Below, piece after piece: positions 24,668 to 34,481 of a stretch of DNA of 64,000 nt. How positions within the stretch are numbered: the first letter of the stretch is position 1; the number at the start of each line of letters is the position of its first letter. The notes under the pieces were generated by a model. It saw only the letters and a list, made by a program, of their open reading frames with translations, was not told the DNA's origin and ran no database searches. This DNA is from Aeromonas diversa CDC 2478-85 (lineage in GTDB: Bacteria; Pseudomonadota; Gammaproteobacteria; Enterobacterales; Aeromonadaceae): assembly GCF_000819805.1 (NCBI RefSeq), contig NZ_CDCE01000033.1, positions 68,693-132,692 on the forward strand, given 5' to 3'. A program made the translations under genes and the position numbers.

Positions 24668-26659
24668 ATGGGATCAGTGATGGCCACGATTCGTGGCAGA
24701 TACACGGCGGTGTTTATCGGATTCATGGTACTGGTGACGGCGTTGACCCTGCTGGGCATCCAGCGCTGGGTCAAACCCAAGTTGCAGGAGGCGGCGGAGC
24801 AGAACCTGGTGTTGGAAGTCCAGGAGATCGCCACGACCATCACAGACGCGCTCAACGGCGTGCAAAGCCAGTCTCGCGCCATCACCCAGCTGGTACCACA
24901 ACTCGATAGCGAGCAGATTGACCGCCTGCTGCCGGCCCTCATCGATCAGTACGGCAACCCCATGGTCTTTGGTGGCGGCATCTGGCCCATGCCCCGGCAG
25001 CGCGACTCCGAGCGCGATAAGTTCAGCACCTTCTATCATCGTGATGCCGGTAACCGGCTCATCGTCAACACCTACTGGAACTCTGCCGAGGCGCCCAACT
25101 ACTTCGAGCAGCCCTGGCACCGTGCCGGCCAGCAGGCACAGCGCGGCCAGTGCGTCTGGGCAGCCGCATACAAAGATGGCGCCAGCGCGCAGCCGCGTAC
25201 CAACTGCGCCATGGGGATCTACAAAGAGGGCCGCCTCTACGGGGTCTCGACCATCGATGTGACCCTGGGTTTCTTCAACGATCTGGTGGCCGAGAAGGAG
25301 AAAGAGATCGGCGGTCAGGTGCTGATCGTCGAGGCCGATGGCAAGATCCTCAGTCGCAACAGTACCCTCACCGGTGACGTGGTGCTCAGCAATCTCTCCC
25401 AACACGGCGACGATCCGTTCGCCGCGGCTTTGCGCCCCCTGTTGGCTCAGGTGGGTAACGGTGTGGTTCGTGCCCATTTCGAGGGACGGTCCGAGCCACA
25501 AACCCTGTTGCTGCAACCCGTCGAGGGCACTCCCTGGCTGCTGGCCACTGCGGTGCCGACCAGTCTGCTGACCCGGGGCAGCAGCGAAGTGCTGAGCCTG
25601 CTCGCCTCTATTCAGTTACCCCTCATCATCCTCTTGTTTGTGTTGATGCTGATGGCGATCCGTCAGCTGGTGCGTCGTTTGGACGGTTTGCGCCAGAACA
25701 TAGCGGCGCTTTCGGCCGGCGATGCGGATCTCACCGCGCGGATCCGGGTCGAGGGGCGTGACGAGATCGATCAGATTGCCAGTGCCATCAACCACTTCAT
25801 CGGTTATCTGCAGGAGCTGATGCGCGAACTGACTCGTTCTAGCGCCCTCTTCGTGCGCGAGCTCGAGAGCATGGAGCGGCAAACCCGCGCGGCAAACGGC
25901 ATTCTCGAGCGGCACGCCAGCGAGACCGAGCTGGTGGTTACCGCCGTCAATGAACTGAGTTCGACAGCCGACAGTGTGGCCGGCCATGCCACCGAGACGG
26001 CGGACTTTACCCACAGGGCGACTACCCAGGCCGGGCACTCCCGTGATGTGGTGGCGGGGGCATCTGCCAGCGTGATGGCGCTGATCGATGAGGTGGATGC
26101 GGCCGCGGCCAAGGTGCAAACCATGCAGGAGGAGGCCAGCCACATCAGTAGCGTGTTGGGGGTCATAGGTGGCATCGCCGAGCAGACTAACCTGCTGGCG
26201 CTCAACGCGGCCATCGAGGCGGCGCGTGCCGGTGAGCAGGGGCGCGGCTTTGCGGTGGTGGCTGACGAGGTGCGCGGGCTTGCCGCCCGAACCCAGAACA
26301 GCACGGCCGAGGTGGGCAGCATGCTCTCGCGCCTTACCCAAGGGGTGGCCCAGGTGGTGGTCGCCATGGAGCAAACCAAGCGCCGCTGCACGGAGACGGC
26401 GGCCACGACCGGCGAGGTGAACGAAGGACTGGACGGGATGGCTGATGCGGTGGTGCGAATCAATGACCTCAGTAGCCAGATTGCCACCGCAGCGGAAGAG
26501 CAGAGCCGGGTCACCGAGGAGATCAATCGCAACATGGTGTCGATCCGCGACATGCTGCACCAGCTCACCGAGAGTGCCAATGAGAGTCATCAGAGTACCG
26601 AGACCCTGGCCCGGGCCAACCGGCAGATGCAGGAGATGGTACGTCGCTTCACCCTGTGA
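24668..26659 (+). CDS. Methyl-accepting chemotaxis protein with dCache sensor
   Basis: This 663-residue protein starts behind GGGAGAG. TM1 is at about 14-32. A periplasmic double-Cache sensor spans about 35-300 and includes the [12 protein letters not shown] and [11 protein letters not shown] segments typical of Cache chemoreceptors. TM2 is at about 308-330, HAMP follows, and the signalling hairpin at about 490-540 carries [19 protein letters not shown] and [13 protein letters not shown]. There is no C-terminal NWETF-like CheR pentapeptide. The ligand is unknown. It is transcribed alone between two terminators. Confidence 0.92.
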   Translation: MGSVMATIRGRYTAVFIGFMVLVTALTLLGIQRWVKPKLQEAAEQNLVLEVQEIATTITDALNGVQSQSRAITQLVPQLDSEQIDRLLPALIDQYGNPMVFGGGIWPMPRQRDSERDKFSTFYHRDAGNRLIVNTYWNSAEAPNYFEQPWHRAGQQAQRGQCVWAAAYKDGASAQPRTNCAMGIYKEGRLYGVSTIDVTLGFFNDLVAEKEKEIGGQVLIVEADGKILSRNSTLTGDVVLSNLSQHGDDPFAAALRPLLAQVGNGVVRAHFEGRSEPQTLLLQPVEGTPWLLATAVPTSLLTRGSSEVLSLLASIQLPLIILLFVLMLMAIRQLVRRLDGLRQNIAALSAGDADLTARIRVEGRDEIDQIASAINHFIGYLQELMRELTRSSALFVRELESMERQTRAANGILERHASETELVVTAVNELSSTADSVAGHATETADFTHRATTQAGHSRDVVAGASASVMALIDEVDAAAAKVQTMQEEASHISSVLGVIGGIAEQTNLLALNAAIEAARAGEQGRGFAVVADEVRGLAARTQNSTAEVGSMLSRLTQGVAQVVVAMEQTKRRCTETAATTGEVNEGLDGMADAVVRINDLSSQIATAAEEQSRVTEEINRNMVSIRDMLHQLTESANESHQSTETLARANRQMQEMVRRFTL

Positions 26660-26717
26660 TGGTGGGTCACAGAGCCTGGTCGAGCCGATAAAGGCGCAGG
26701 CAGTCATATCCGGTTAA

Positions 26718-26742
26718 GGGAGGCAATTGCCTCCCTTTTTTT
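26718..26742 (+). terminator. Terminator after the chemoreceptor
   Basis: The palindrome GGGAGGCAATTGCCTCCC is followed by TTTTTTT. Confidence 0.9.
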
Positions 26743-26914
26743 GTGCCAAGGACACACATTGTCGCCACTCGGCTACTGTATAAAGATATTAAGATGCTGA
26801 TTTAAAACAAATTAACTCCTTATCCCCCAGATGGGGGTAGGGAGTGTGCTTCCCTCGGGAGTCGGTCGCTCTCTAAATATGAGCCTCGCTTGCGCCTTCT
26901 TTTGGGATAGTACG

Positions 26915-27565
26915 ATGAATATCAATAAGATAGCTGTTTTTTCCTGCACCACTCTGGCCCTGGCCGCCCTCTGGTGGTGGCACTCCCGGCCCGCTCCGGC
27001 GTTACCGCCCGAGGCACAGGACGAGAGCCCCATCGTACTGCCTGCCCCCCTGATTGCCGAGGACGACCCCACCATTGCACGGGTACGGGCGATCCCCGAC
27101 GCGCCCCGCATCCTTGCCGCCAAGGCAACCGCGCTGACCCCCGAGGGGGGTCACTACATCGAGACCCCCTGGGAAGAGGCCGAGCCCGACGCCGATCTGC
27201 CGCTGGCCCGTCCGGAGCGCGGCGACATCGAGTTCATCGCCTCTATCGCCCTGACCAACGACGCCCTGGGGCAGGCCCAGCCGGGGGATGTGGTGGGCCT
27301 GACGCTGCCGGACGGGCGCACCCTGCAGGCCAAGGTCACCCGCACCGAGCTGCAGGCGGGAGGGCGCCGCAACTGGCAGGGCGAGGTGGAGGTGGAAGGC
27401 GAGCCCTATCCCGTCAACTTCACCTTTGGCAAAGAGACCGCATTCGGGTTCATAGGTACGCCGCAGGGCAGCTTCACGCTGGAGACCCTGCGCGGCCAGG
27501 GATGGATATATATGACCCCGCCTCTGGACGACAGCCACACGGACGAGCTGCCGCCCCGTTCATGA
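26915..27565 (+). CDS. Prodomain-like secreted/anchored protein paired with a metzincin protease
   Basis: The protein has 216 residues from the ATG at 26915. An N-terminal hydrophobic helix (about 5-22, CTTLALAALWWW) could be an uncleaved signal anchor. An acidic, Pro-rich linker follows. Residues about 105-205 form a beta-rich domain (GDVVGLTLPDGRTLQAKVTR, then GEVEVEGEPYPVNFTFG and GFIGTPQGSFTLETL). This resembles the propeptide of bacterial reprolysin-like metzincins, which is normally fused in front of the catalytic domain. Here the next gene, 23 bases downstream, encodes that catalytic domain with its own signal peptide. Role as a separate chaperone or inhibitor is inferred. Confidence 0.65.
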   Translation: MNINKIAVFSCTTLALAALWWWHSRPAPALPPEAQDESPIVLPAPLIAEDDPTIARVRAIPDAPRILAAKATALTPEGGHYIETPWEEAEPDADLPLARPERGDIEFIASIALTNDALGQAQPGDVVGLTLPDGRTLQAKVTRTELQAGGRRNWQGEVEVEGEPYPVNFTFGKETAFGFIGTPQGSFTLETLRGQGWIYMTPPLDDSHTDELPPRS

Positions 27566-27588
27566 CCACAACAAGAAGGAAATATCAC

Positions 27589-28917
27589 ATGCAGAAGACA
27601 ATGACGGCCCTCCTGGTAGGGGCCTTGCTCGGCAGCGGCAGTGCGTCGGCGGTGACCGTCGACCTGATGGTGCTGCACACACCGGGCGTGGCCAAGCTCT
27701 ACAACGGAGATGCCGGCACCCGGGCCCAACATCTGGTCAACGTGGCCAACCAGGTCTATGCCAACAGCGGCCTGGATGTCACCCTGCGCCTGGTTCACGA
27801 CCAGTCTGTGGCCTATCCGGATCTGGGGGTCGACGAGGTGGCGCTGGATGCCCTCACCGATCGTTCTCACAAGGCCTTCAACGAGGTCTCGGCCCTGCGT
27901 ACCCGCTACGGGGCTGACATGGTGACCCTGCTGCGTCCCGAGGATCCTGCCTACCGCGGCTCCTGCGGGATCGCCTGGGTCGGCGGCCTGGGTACCCAGG
28001 GCAAGATGCAGCGCGCCAAGGAGAGCATGTATAGCCATGTGGTGGTACAAGGCTGCCCCGACATCACCCTAGTGCACGAACTGGGCCATAACATGGGGCT
28101 GCGCCACTCCTGGTTGCAGGATGGCAAGGGTGGCGGCACCTTCAGCTATGCGTTGGGTCACGGCGAGCGGGGCGTCTTCTCCACCGTCATGGGTTATCCC
28201 CACCTGTTCGGTGTGCGTAACAGCGAGTACTCCTTCTCCTCCCCCGACCTCACCTGCAAGGGACGCCCCTGCGGTGTGGCCATCGGTCAGCCCAACGAGG
28301 CCGATGCGGTGTCGGCCCTCAAGGTGACCGTTCCCCAGGTCGCCGCCTTCTATCCGACCATGGTGGCGGAGAGCGCCCCCGATCTGGTGGCCCTGGAGGC
28401 GGAGGTGGCCCGGCTGCGCCAGGCGCTGGCCGATGAGCAGGCCGCCTATGGGGTTCAGCGCACCGCCTTCGATGGAAAGGAGCAGCGCTATCAGGCGCTC
28501 AGTGATGGTTTCGATGACAAGCAGGCGGCCGTGCAGGGGGCGCGCCAGCAGATGAACAGCGCCATCCGCGCATCCAATGCCCTGGTCAACGAGTCCAACG
28601 CCCTGGTCGATCGCATCAACCGGGCCCGGGATCGCGCCACCCGTGCCGCGCTGATCAAGCAATACGAGGCATTGCAGTCTCGCCTGAACGAGGCGCAGCA
28701 GCTGACCCAGGCGCGGATTGCGGGCTTCAATGCGCTGGTGACCCAGTTCAATGACGAGGTGGATGAGCTGAACGCGCTGGCGAGAAGCCTGCCGCAGGAG
28801 CGCGACACGCTCGCGGCGGTCGAGACCCGACTGGAGCAGGCGCGCAACGCGCTGAATCTGGCCGAGACCCGCTTCCAGCTGGCGCAGGCCAAGACCGGGG
28901 ATAAGGCGACCGCCTGA
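27589..28917 (+). CDS. Secreted metzincin-type zinc metalloprotease with coiled-coil tail
   Basis: This 442-residue protein has AAGAAGGA before the ATG and a signal peptide ending SASA. The catalytic domain (about 22-258) has the elongated zinc motif HELGHNMGLRH (H163, E164, H167, H173) and a Met-turn at TVMGYP (M201), as in M12B/reprolysin-like enzymes. Four Cys (126, 156, 223, 228) may form two disulfides. No propeptide is present. Residues about 262-435 are a long, Glu/Gln/Ala-rich heptad region, a predicted coiled coil, unusual for a secreted protease. It pairs with the preceding prodomain-like gene. Confidence 0.85.
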   Translation: MQKTMTALLVGALLGSGSASAVTVDLMVLHTPGVAKLYNGDAGTRAQHLVNVANQVYANSGLDVTLRLVHDQSVAYPDLGVDEVALDALTDRSHKAFNEVSALRTRYGADMVTLLRPEDPAYRGSCGIAWVGGLGTQGKMQRAKESMYSHVVVQGCPDITLVHELGHNMGLRHSWLQDGKGGGTFSYALGHGERGVFSTVMGYPHLFGVRNSEYSFSSPDLTCKGRPCGVAIGQPNEADAVSALKVTVPQVAAFYPTMVAESAPDLVALEAEVARLRQALADEQAAYGVQRTAFDGKEQRYQALSDGFDDKQAAVQGARQQMNSAIRASNALVNESNALVDRINRARDRATRAALIKQYEALQSRLNEAQQLTQARIAGFNALVTQFNDEVDELNALARSLPQERDTLAAVETRLEQARNALNLAETRFQLAQAKTGDKATA

Positions 28918-28933
28918 CCGACTGCCGGATAGT

Positions 28934-28964
28934 AGAAGGGGAGCCTGGGCTCCCCTTCTTTTTT
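28934..28964 (+). terminator. Terminator after the protease pair
   Basis: A long GC-rich stem AGAAGGGGAGC / GCTCCCCTTCT is followed by TTTTT; its end overlaps the stop of the minus-strand tricorn gene. Confidence 0.88.
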
Positions 28965-31900
28965 ATGGTGTGGGCCGCCCCTTGAGCAGGGCCAGGGCCT
29001 CCTCGATGGCGGCGTCGAGCTGGGGGTCGCGACCGGCCAGCAGATCGGCCGGGGTATAGCGTACCAGCTTGTCCGGCTCCTGCTCCCGGTTCTCGTAGAG
29101 GGTGCCGTCGGGGGCGCGCAGGGCCAGGGTCGGGATGCCGTACTCGAGCCCGGGAATGAGCCGCGAGCTGTGGTTGTAAACCGTGGTACCTGTTCCCGGT
29201 ATCGGCTCACCCACCACGGGGCCCAGCTTGAGCGCCTGATAGTAGCGGGGGAAGGCCGAGCCCTCCGAGTAGCTGGCGGCATTGGCCAGCACCAGGCTCG
29301 GCTTGGTCCACTGACGGGTGGCCGAGTCGGGCGCCCCCTTGCCGGCGCGCGGCCAGCTGCTCGCCATCCCCTGCTGCTCCCCGTTGCCGGAGAGAAACTC
29401 CACCAGCGTGTTGGCCAGATAGCCCCCCTTGTTGAAGCGCACGTCGACGATCAGCGCCTGACGGCTGCGCTCGCGTCCCAACACCTGGGCGACCACATCC
29501 GCATAGACGGCGGCATTCATCTCGGGGACGTAGACGTAACCGATGCGCCCCTGGCTCTGCTGCTCCACATAGGCACGCCGCCGCTCGCGCCACTGGGTCA
29601 GGGTCAGCTCCGCCTCCTGCGCCAGATCCATGGCCATCACCTCGGCCTGTATGGTGTGTTTGCCCCGTTGCAGGGTCAGTTGCAGCCGCTGCCCGGCCCT
29701 GTGGTTGAGGGCCCGATCCAGAGCCGGCAGGCTCTCTATCGCCTCACCATCGATGGCCAGCAGGCGATCGCCGACGGCGGCTTCGCTCTCCATCTCGAGG
29801 GGGCCGCCCGGCAGCAGGGCGGCGAGCAACAGACCCTGTTTCTGTTCACGCCACACAGCCCCCAAGCTGGCGCTCTCGTCGCCGCCGGCCGGGGTGGGGG
29901 AAATGCCCCAGGTGTGGGAGACGTTAAGCTCCCCGGCCAGTTCTCCCAGCAGGGTGGCGAAGTCGGTCGGGTTGCCGATGGAGGGGAGGAAGCGGCGATA
30001 GTCGCGCACATAGTCGTCCCACTTCACCCCGTTCATGTCGGGGTCGTAGAACTCGCTGCGGGTGAGGCGGGCAATCTGATCGAAGCTGGCGGTCATCAGG
30101 CTCTGCCACTCCTGCTCCTGCTGCAGGGTAAAGCTGACCTGCTCACTCTCGCCCGAGTCGAGGGGGATGCGGGTGAGGGTGCCATCCCCGATCAGGATGG
30201 CGTGGGCACCCTCCCGGTCCAGGCTGGCGAGGGCGGGGCCCGGCTGATCCTCAAACAGGGGGTGACGCTCCCCGGAGGCGATATCCAGGGCGTAGCCACG
30301 GATCACCGGGTCCGGGCCATCCAGATACTCCTCTGTGATGTAACGCAGCACTCCCCCTCTGAGCTGGCTGGCCAGCAGGGTGCCGGAGAGAGGGTGGAGC
30401 AGCGCCTCCCGGTGGCCGAGATGCTGGCTGTCGAAGGGGTAACCCTGCTTGGGCGGCTCCCGCTCGGCCAGGGCATCGGCACGGGCCGGGCGGCTGCTGT
30501 AGAGGCCGAGCAGGGTGCGACCGACCGGTTCCCCGTCGGCGTCGAGCAGGCCGTAACGGGCCGACTGCCAGTAGAGGATGCCTCCCTCCTCGCTCCAGGC
30601 GGGCAGCTCATCCAGATAGCCGTTCTGGCTGACATTGACCGGCTTGGCGTCCGGCGTGGTGAGATCCAGCACCGCCACCTCCTGCTGGGCCGAGTCCGGT
30701 TGCAGGGTGACGGCCAGCTGCTGGCCTGACGGGGAGAAGGCGAGGCTGATGCTGTGCCTGAACGGGTTGGCCTCGGGGCCGAGCAGCGCTCTCTTTTTCC
30801 CGCTCTCGAGCTCGAGCAACCAGACGGCCTGACCGTCGACCACGAAGGCCACCCGCTTGCCATCGCGGCTCAGGGTGGGCTGGCTGATGGCCTGACCCGA
30901 CAGGCGCAGCACCTCCTCCTCGTGCAGGGCGCCGGGGGTGCTCAGGGGGCGTTCGGGATCGGCCGGTTCGAGGCGATAGAGTGCGGCCGCCCCATGGCGC
31001 TCGCTCAGAAACAGGATGGCCGATTGCTCCGGCAGATAGAGGGGGGCACTCTCCTCGCTGGGCGTGCGGGTGAGGGGGCGGCTGCTTCCCTTGATGAGAT
31101 CGACGGCAAACAGATCGCCACCGGCGACCAGGATCGCCTCCTCGCCCTCGGGGCTGACGACGGCCTGATCCGGCCGGGTGAGCGGGAAGGTGTGGCGCAG
31201 GGGCGGGAGGGCGGCCAGCATGGTGAACGAGAGGCGCTGCGGCTCTGTGGCGCCGGTCGGCAGGCGGTAGAGCTCCCCCTGCCAGGACCAGGCGAGATCC
31301 CCGTTGTCGGCCATGGTGAGCTGACGCACCGGATGGCCGCGATAGTGGGTGAGCTGCTGCTCCTTGCCGCTACCGAGGTCGTGGCGCCAGACGTTGAAGT
31401 CGCCGCTGCGCTCGCTCAGATAGACGATACCCTTGCCGTCCGGGCTCCACCAGGGGTCGCTGGCGGCGATGCGATCCTCGCTCAGCTGGCGCTGCTGGCC
31501 GTCCTGCTGAAGCCAGATGCGGGGGACGGCGAAGGAGTGCTGGTGCTTGCGCCAGATCTGATCGGTCCCCGGCATCTGATAGACCAGGTCCTGGCCGCGG
31601 TAGCGAGCCTGCTGGGCGGGCAGGGGGAAATCCGCGATGAGGGCGCCGCCGCCCACGGGGGCGCGGTAGAGGGCGCCGAAGCCACCATCCAGGGCATAGA
31701 AATCCTGCTCAGGCAGGCCGGGTCGCTGTGAGGTGAGCACCACCTCGCGCCCGTCGGCGCTGAAGGTGAGGGGGCGGTCCGGACGGGAATCGAAGGTGAG
31801 GCGGGTCATGGGGCCACCGGCCACCGGCATCACATAGACATCGTCATTGCCATAGAGATCGGCAGAGAAGGCTATCTGCTCTCCGTCCGGTGACCAGACC

Positions 31901-32106
31901 GGGGAGTGGCTCAGGTAGTCGCTGCCGGTCAGGGGCGTGGCGGTCCCCCCTGCGCTGGGGGCGATGAAGAGGCGACCCTGCCAGGTAAACAGAAGGCGGC
32001 TGCCATCGGGGGATAGGGCCGGCTGGCGCAGCCAGAGGGGGGTCGCCCCCTGCGCGGCTGCGGTGCACAGCAACAGGGTGAGTGACAGGGTTCGCAACGG
32101 CAGCAT
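28963..32106 (-). CDS. Tricorn-type S41 protease with beta-propeller domains
   Basis: The protein has 1047 residues from the ATG at 32106, which follows AAGGAG. A signal peptide ends AAAQGA, so it is exported. The N-terminal two thirds hold PD40/WD40-like propeller blades with repeated SPDG motifs (LSPDGSRLLF, WSPDGEQIAF, WSPDGKGIVY). A PDZ domain follows at about 735-830 (GDRLLAIDGEAIESL), then an S41 peptidase domain with the serine segment NAASYSEGSAFP. Archaeal tricorn degrades proteasome products. Here the protein is periplasmic or secreted, perhaps clearing peptides in the envelope. Confidence 0.87.
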   Translation of the reverse strand: MLPLRTLSLTLLLCTAAAQGATPLWLRQPALSPDGSRLLFTWQGRLFIAPSAGGTATPLTGSDYLSHSPVWSPDGEQIAFSADLYGNDDVYVMPVAGGPMTRLTFDSRPDRPLTFSADGREVVLTSQRPGLPEQDFYALDGGFGALYRAPVGGGALIADFPLPAQQARYRGQDLVYQMPGTDQIWRKHQHSFAVPRIWLQQDGQQRQLSEDRIAASDPWWSPDGKGIVYLSERSGDFNVWRHDLGSGKEQQLTHYRGHPVRQLTMADNGDLAWSWQGELYRLPTGATEPQRLSFTMLAALPPLRHTFPLTRPDQAVVSPEGEEAILVAGGDLFAVDLIKGSSRPLTRTPSEESAPLYLPEQSAILFLSERHGAAALYRLEPADPERPLSTPGALHEEEVLRLSGQAISQPTLSRDGKRVAFVVDGQAVWLLELESGKKRALLGPEANPFRHSISLAFSPSGQQLAVTLQPDSAQQEVAVLDLTTPDAKPVNVSQNGYLDELPAWSEEGGILYWQSARYGLLDADGEPVGRTLLGLYSSRPARADALAEREPPKQGYPFDSQHLGHREALLHPLSGTLLASQLRGGVLRYITEEYLDGPDPVIRGYALDIASGERHPLFEDQPGPALASLDREGAHAILIGDGTLTRIPLDSGESEQVSFTLQQEQEWQSLMTASFDQIARLTRSEFYDPDMNGVKWDDYVRDYRRFLPSIGNPTDFATLLGELAGELNVSHTWGISPTPAGGDESASLGAVWREQKQGLLLAALLPGGPLEMESEAAVGDRLLAIDGEAIESLPALDRALNHRAGQRLQLTLQRGKHTIQAEVMAMDLAQEAELTLTQWRERRRAYVEQQSQGRIGYVYVPEMNAAVYADVVAQVLGRERSRQALIVDVRFNKGGYLANTLVEFLSGNGEQQGMASSWPRAGKGAPDSATRQWTKPSLVLANAASYSEGSAFPRYYQALKLGPVVGEPIPGTGTTVYNHSSRLIPGLEYGIPTLALRAPDGTLYENREQEPDKLVRYTPADLLAGRDPQLDAAIEEALALLKGRPTP

Positions 32107-32363
32107 GCTGGCTCCTTGGCGGGAATGGTGGTTCATTATGGCGCACTCTCCGGCTTGGCTACCACCCCGGCTTGTTGAACTTATCTTATTGTTTTATAAC
32201 TTTATTGTAGGGGGATGCTCCCCCAGTTAAGGAATTGTTCGTGCCCCCGTATTGAGTATTGGCGGCGATCAAATATGATGTCGCACGCCGCGCCCTGTGC
32301 GGCGTTGCGGTTCAGATGATCATTGAGAGAGAACGGCCCTGTAGAGGCTGTCCGAGGGATGGA

Positions 32364-32840
32364 ATGAGAGCAGTATTGATGTGTCTGCTGGCCTTGTGGC
32401 CGGCACTGAGTATGGCTTCCCTGTCGGCGGACATGGTGGTGGTCCACAAGTCCCGCTATAGCCTGACCCTGATGAAGGATGGCAAGGAGGTCAAGCGCTA
32501 CTGGATTGCCCTCGGCCCGGCGCCGGTGGGGCACAAGCAGCGCGAGGGGGATCAGCGCACCCCGGAGGGGCGCTATCTGCTCGACTACAAGAAGACCAAC
32601 TCCGGCTTCTACAAGGCGATCCACGTCAGTTATCCGAACCTGGATGACCTGGCCAATGCCAAGGAGAAAGGGGTCAGCCCGGGTGGCATGATCATGATCC
32701 ACGGCCAGCGCAACAACTGGGGTAGCCCGGCGGTGCAGCGCTCCAACTGGACCAATGGTTGCATCGCCTTGCTCAACCACGACATGGACGAGGTGTGGAA
32801 CGCGGTGCAGCCGGGTACCCCCATCGTCATCTATCCCTGA
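32364..32840 (+). CDS. L,D-transpeptidase (YkuD) family protein
   Basis: The protein has 158 residues, start chosen at 32364 with GAGG upstream and a signal peptide ending SMAS. The YkuD core is about 22-157, with catalytic H113 (MIMIHG) and C133 in SNWTNGCIAL, matching the family HXn-S-x-G-C-like signature. Such enzymes cross-link peptidoglycan or attach proteins to it. At this size it is a minimal single-domain form like ErfK/YafK-type proteins, with no LysM. YafK-type members have been proposed to cleave peptidoglycan-protein links, so either direction is possible. Confidence 0.82.
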   Translation: MRAVLMCLLALWPALSMASLSADMVVVHKSRYSLTLMKDGKEVKRYWIALGPAPVGHKQREGDQRTPEGRYLLDYKKTNSGFYKAIHVSYPNLDDLANAKEKGVSPGGMIMIHGQRNNWGSPAVQRSNWTNGCIALLNHDMDEVWNAVQPGTPIVIYP

Positions 32841-32853
32841 TGTGATCCAGGGT

Positions 32854-32880
32854 GGCGGATTTCCTTCTGTGAAATCCGCC
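32854..32880 (+). terminator. Hairpin after the L,D-transpeptidase gene
   Basis: A perfect 10-bp stem GGCGGATTTC / GAAATCCGCC without a following T run. It could be a transcription terminator of modest strength or an mRNA-stabilising structure. Confidence 0.5.
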
Positions 32881-32954
32881 ATTAACACCTTTTCCCTTCA
32901 TAGTAGGCATACAAAGAGAGAGGATAAGACGGTTCTCAACGGTGGAGTCGTATC

Positions 32955-34481
32955 ATGTCCTTTATCGAGCAGTGCCGACGCATAGTGCGTGACCCCCATC
33001 TCTCTGCGGCCCAGAAGGCCCGTCTGCTCTCGCTGGAGGCGGAGAATGCCCTCCCGTATCCGGATCTTCCCGACGAGGTCAGGATCGCCCGGGAAGAGGG
33101 GATCATCTGCGACATGTTCGAGGGGCACGCGCCCTACAAGCCACGCTATGTGCTGCCCGATTACGAACGCTTCCTGGCCCAGGGTTCCCGCTGGCTGGAG
33201 CTCTCCCCCCCGAAGGACTTTGACGAAGCTCTCGAGGCCCTGCGCATCCTCTATCACCACGTCCCCTCGGTGACCGCCATGCCGGTCTGGCTGGGACGGC
33301 TCGATCGGCTGCTGCTCCCCTTCATCGGCGATCTCGATGAGGCGACCCTCTATCGCAAGTTGAAGGCCTTCTGGATCTATCTGGATCGGGTGCTGCCCGA
33401 CGCCTTCATGCACGTCAACCTGGGCCCCGATGACAACATCCTGTGCCGGTTGCTGCTGCGGATCGACGCCGAGCTGGCCCAAGTGGCCCCCAATCTCACC
33501 CTCTTCTGGGATCCCGAGTCGACACCGGACTCCCTGCTGCTGCAGGCCGCCGACAACATCACCACCACCGGCAAGCCCCACATCGCCAACTACCCGCTTC
33601 ATCGTCAGGCCTTCGATGAGCCCGGTGTCGGCATCGTCAGCTGTTACAACGCCCTGCCCATCGCCGGCGGTGCCAACACCCTGGTGCGCCTCAATCTCAA
33701 GGCGGTGGCCGAACGCAGCCGGGATCTGGAGCATTTCATCGGTGAACAGCTGCCCCGCTACTGCGAGCTGATGTCCCGGCTCATCGAGGCGCGTTGCCGG
33801 GTGTTGCACCGGGAGTCGGGCTTCTTCGAGAGTTTCCTGGTGAGCGAGGGGCTTATTCGGGAGGAGCGCTTCGTCCCCATGTTCGGCATCTACGCCATGG
33901 CCGAGGCGGTCAACCTGCTGCTTGAGAAGAGCGGTCTCACCGGCCGCTATGGTCACGACGAGGGGGCCAACCGGTTGGGGCATCGCATCTCGGCCACCCT
34001 GGCCAGCTTCGTTCAGGGGCGCGAGTTTGCTCATGCCTGGCAAGGGCGGGCCCTGCTGCACGCCCAGGGCGGACTCAGCGTCGACACGGGCACCACGCCC
34101 GGAGTGCGGATCCCCTACGGAGAGGAGCCGGATCCCGCCAGTCACCTGCTGGCCCTGGCCCCGCACCACGGCTACTACCCCTCGGGGATCAGCGAGATCC
34201 TGACCCTGGATCCCACCATACGCAGCAACCCCGAGGCCCTGGTGCAGCTCTGCAAGGGGGGCTTTGCCTTGGGGCTGCGCGAGTTCACCGCCAACGTGCA
34301 GGGCAACGATCTGATGCGGGTCACCGGCTACATGGTGAAGCTCTCCGATATCCATGCGCACGGCGAGCAGGGCTCGCGCACCAACACCACGGCGCTGGGC
34401 GCCGAAGCGGCCGAGAATACCGGCATACTGGGGCGCCAGCCCAGGGTGGTGAGCCATGAGCAGCTTGCAGGCCAGCGTTAG
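32955..34481 (+). CDS. yjjI: YjjI-family glycyl radical enzyme
   Basis: This 508-residue protein is closely similar in length and layout to E. coli YjjI (516), a shortened glycyl radical enzyme. The glycyl-radical loop is at the C-terminus: MRVTGYMVKLSD with G458. A candidate active-site cysteine is C230 in GIVSCYN. The reaction is unknown. It is strictly anaerobic chemistry because the radical is destroyed by oxygen. It overlaps its activase gene yjjW by 26 bases. No clear FNR site was found in the 114-base upstream gap. Confidence 0.9.
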   Translation: MSFIEQCRRIVRDPHLSAAQKARLLSLEAENALPYPDLPDEVRIAREEGIICDMFEGHAPYKPRYVLPDYERFLAQGSRWLELSPPKDFDEALEALRILYHHVPSVTAMPVWLGRLDRLLLPFIGDLDEATLYRKLKAFWIYLDRVLPDAFMHVNLGPDDNILCRLLLRIDAELAQVAPNLTLFWDPESTPDSLLLQAADNITTTGKPHIANYPLHRQAFDEPGVGIVSCYNALPIAGGANTLVRLNLKAVAERSRDLEHFIGEQLPRYCELMSRLIEARCRVLHRESGFFESFLVSEGLIREERFVPMFGIYAMAEAVNLLLEKSGLTGRYGHDEGANRLGHRISATLASFVQGREFAHAWQGRALLHAQGGLSVDTGTTPGVRIPYGEEPDPASHLLALAPHHGYYPSGISEILTLDPTIRSNPEALVQLCKGGFALGLREFTANVQGNDLMRVTGYMVKLSDIHAHGEQGSRTNTTALGAEAAENTGILGRQPRVVSHEQLAGQR

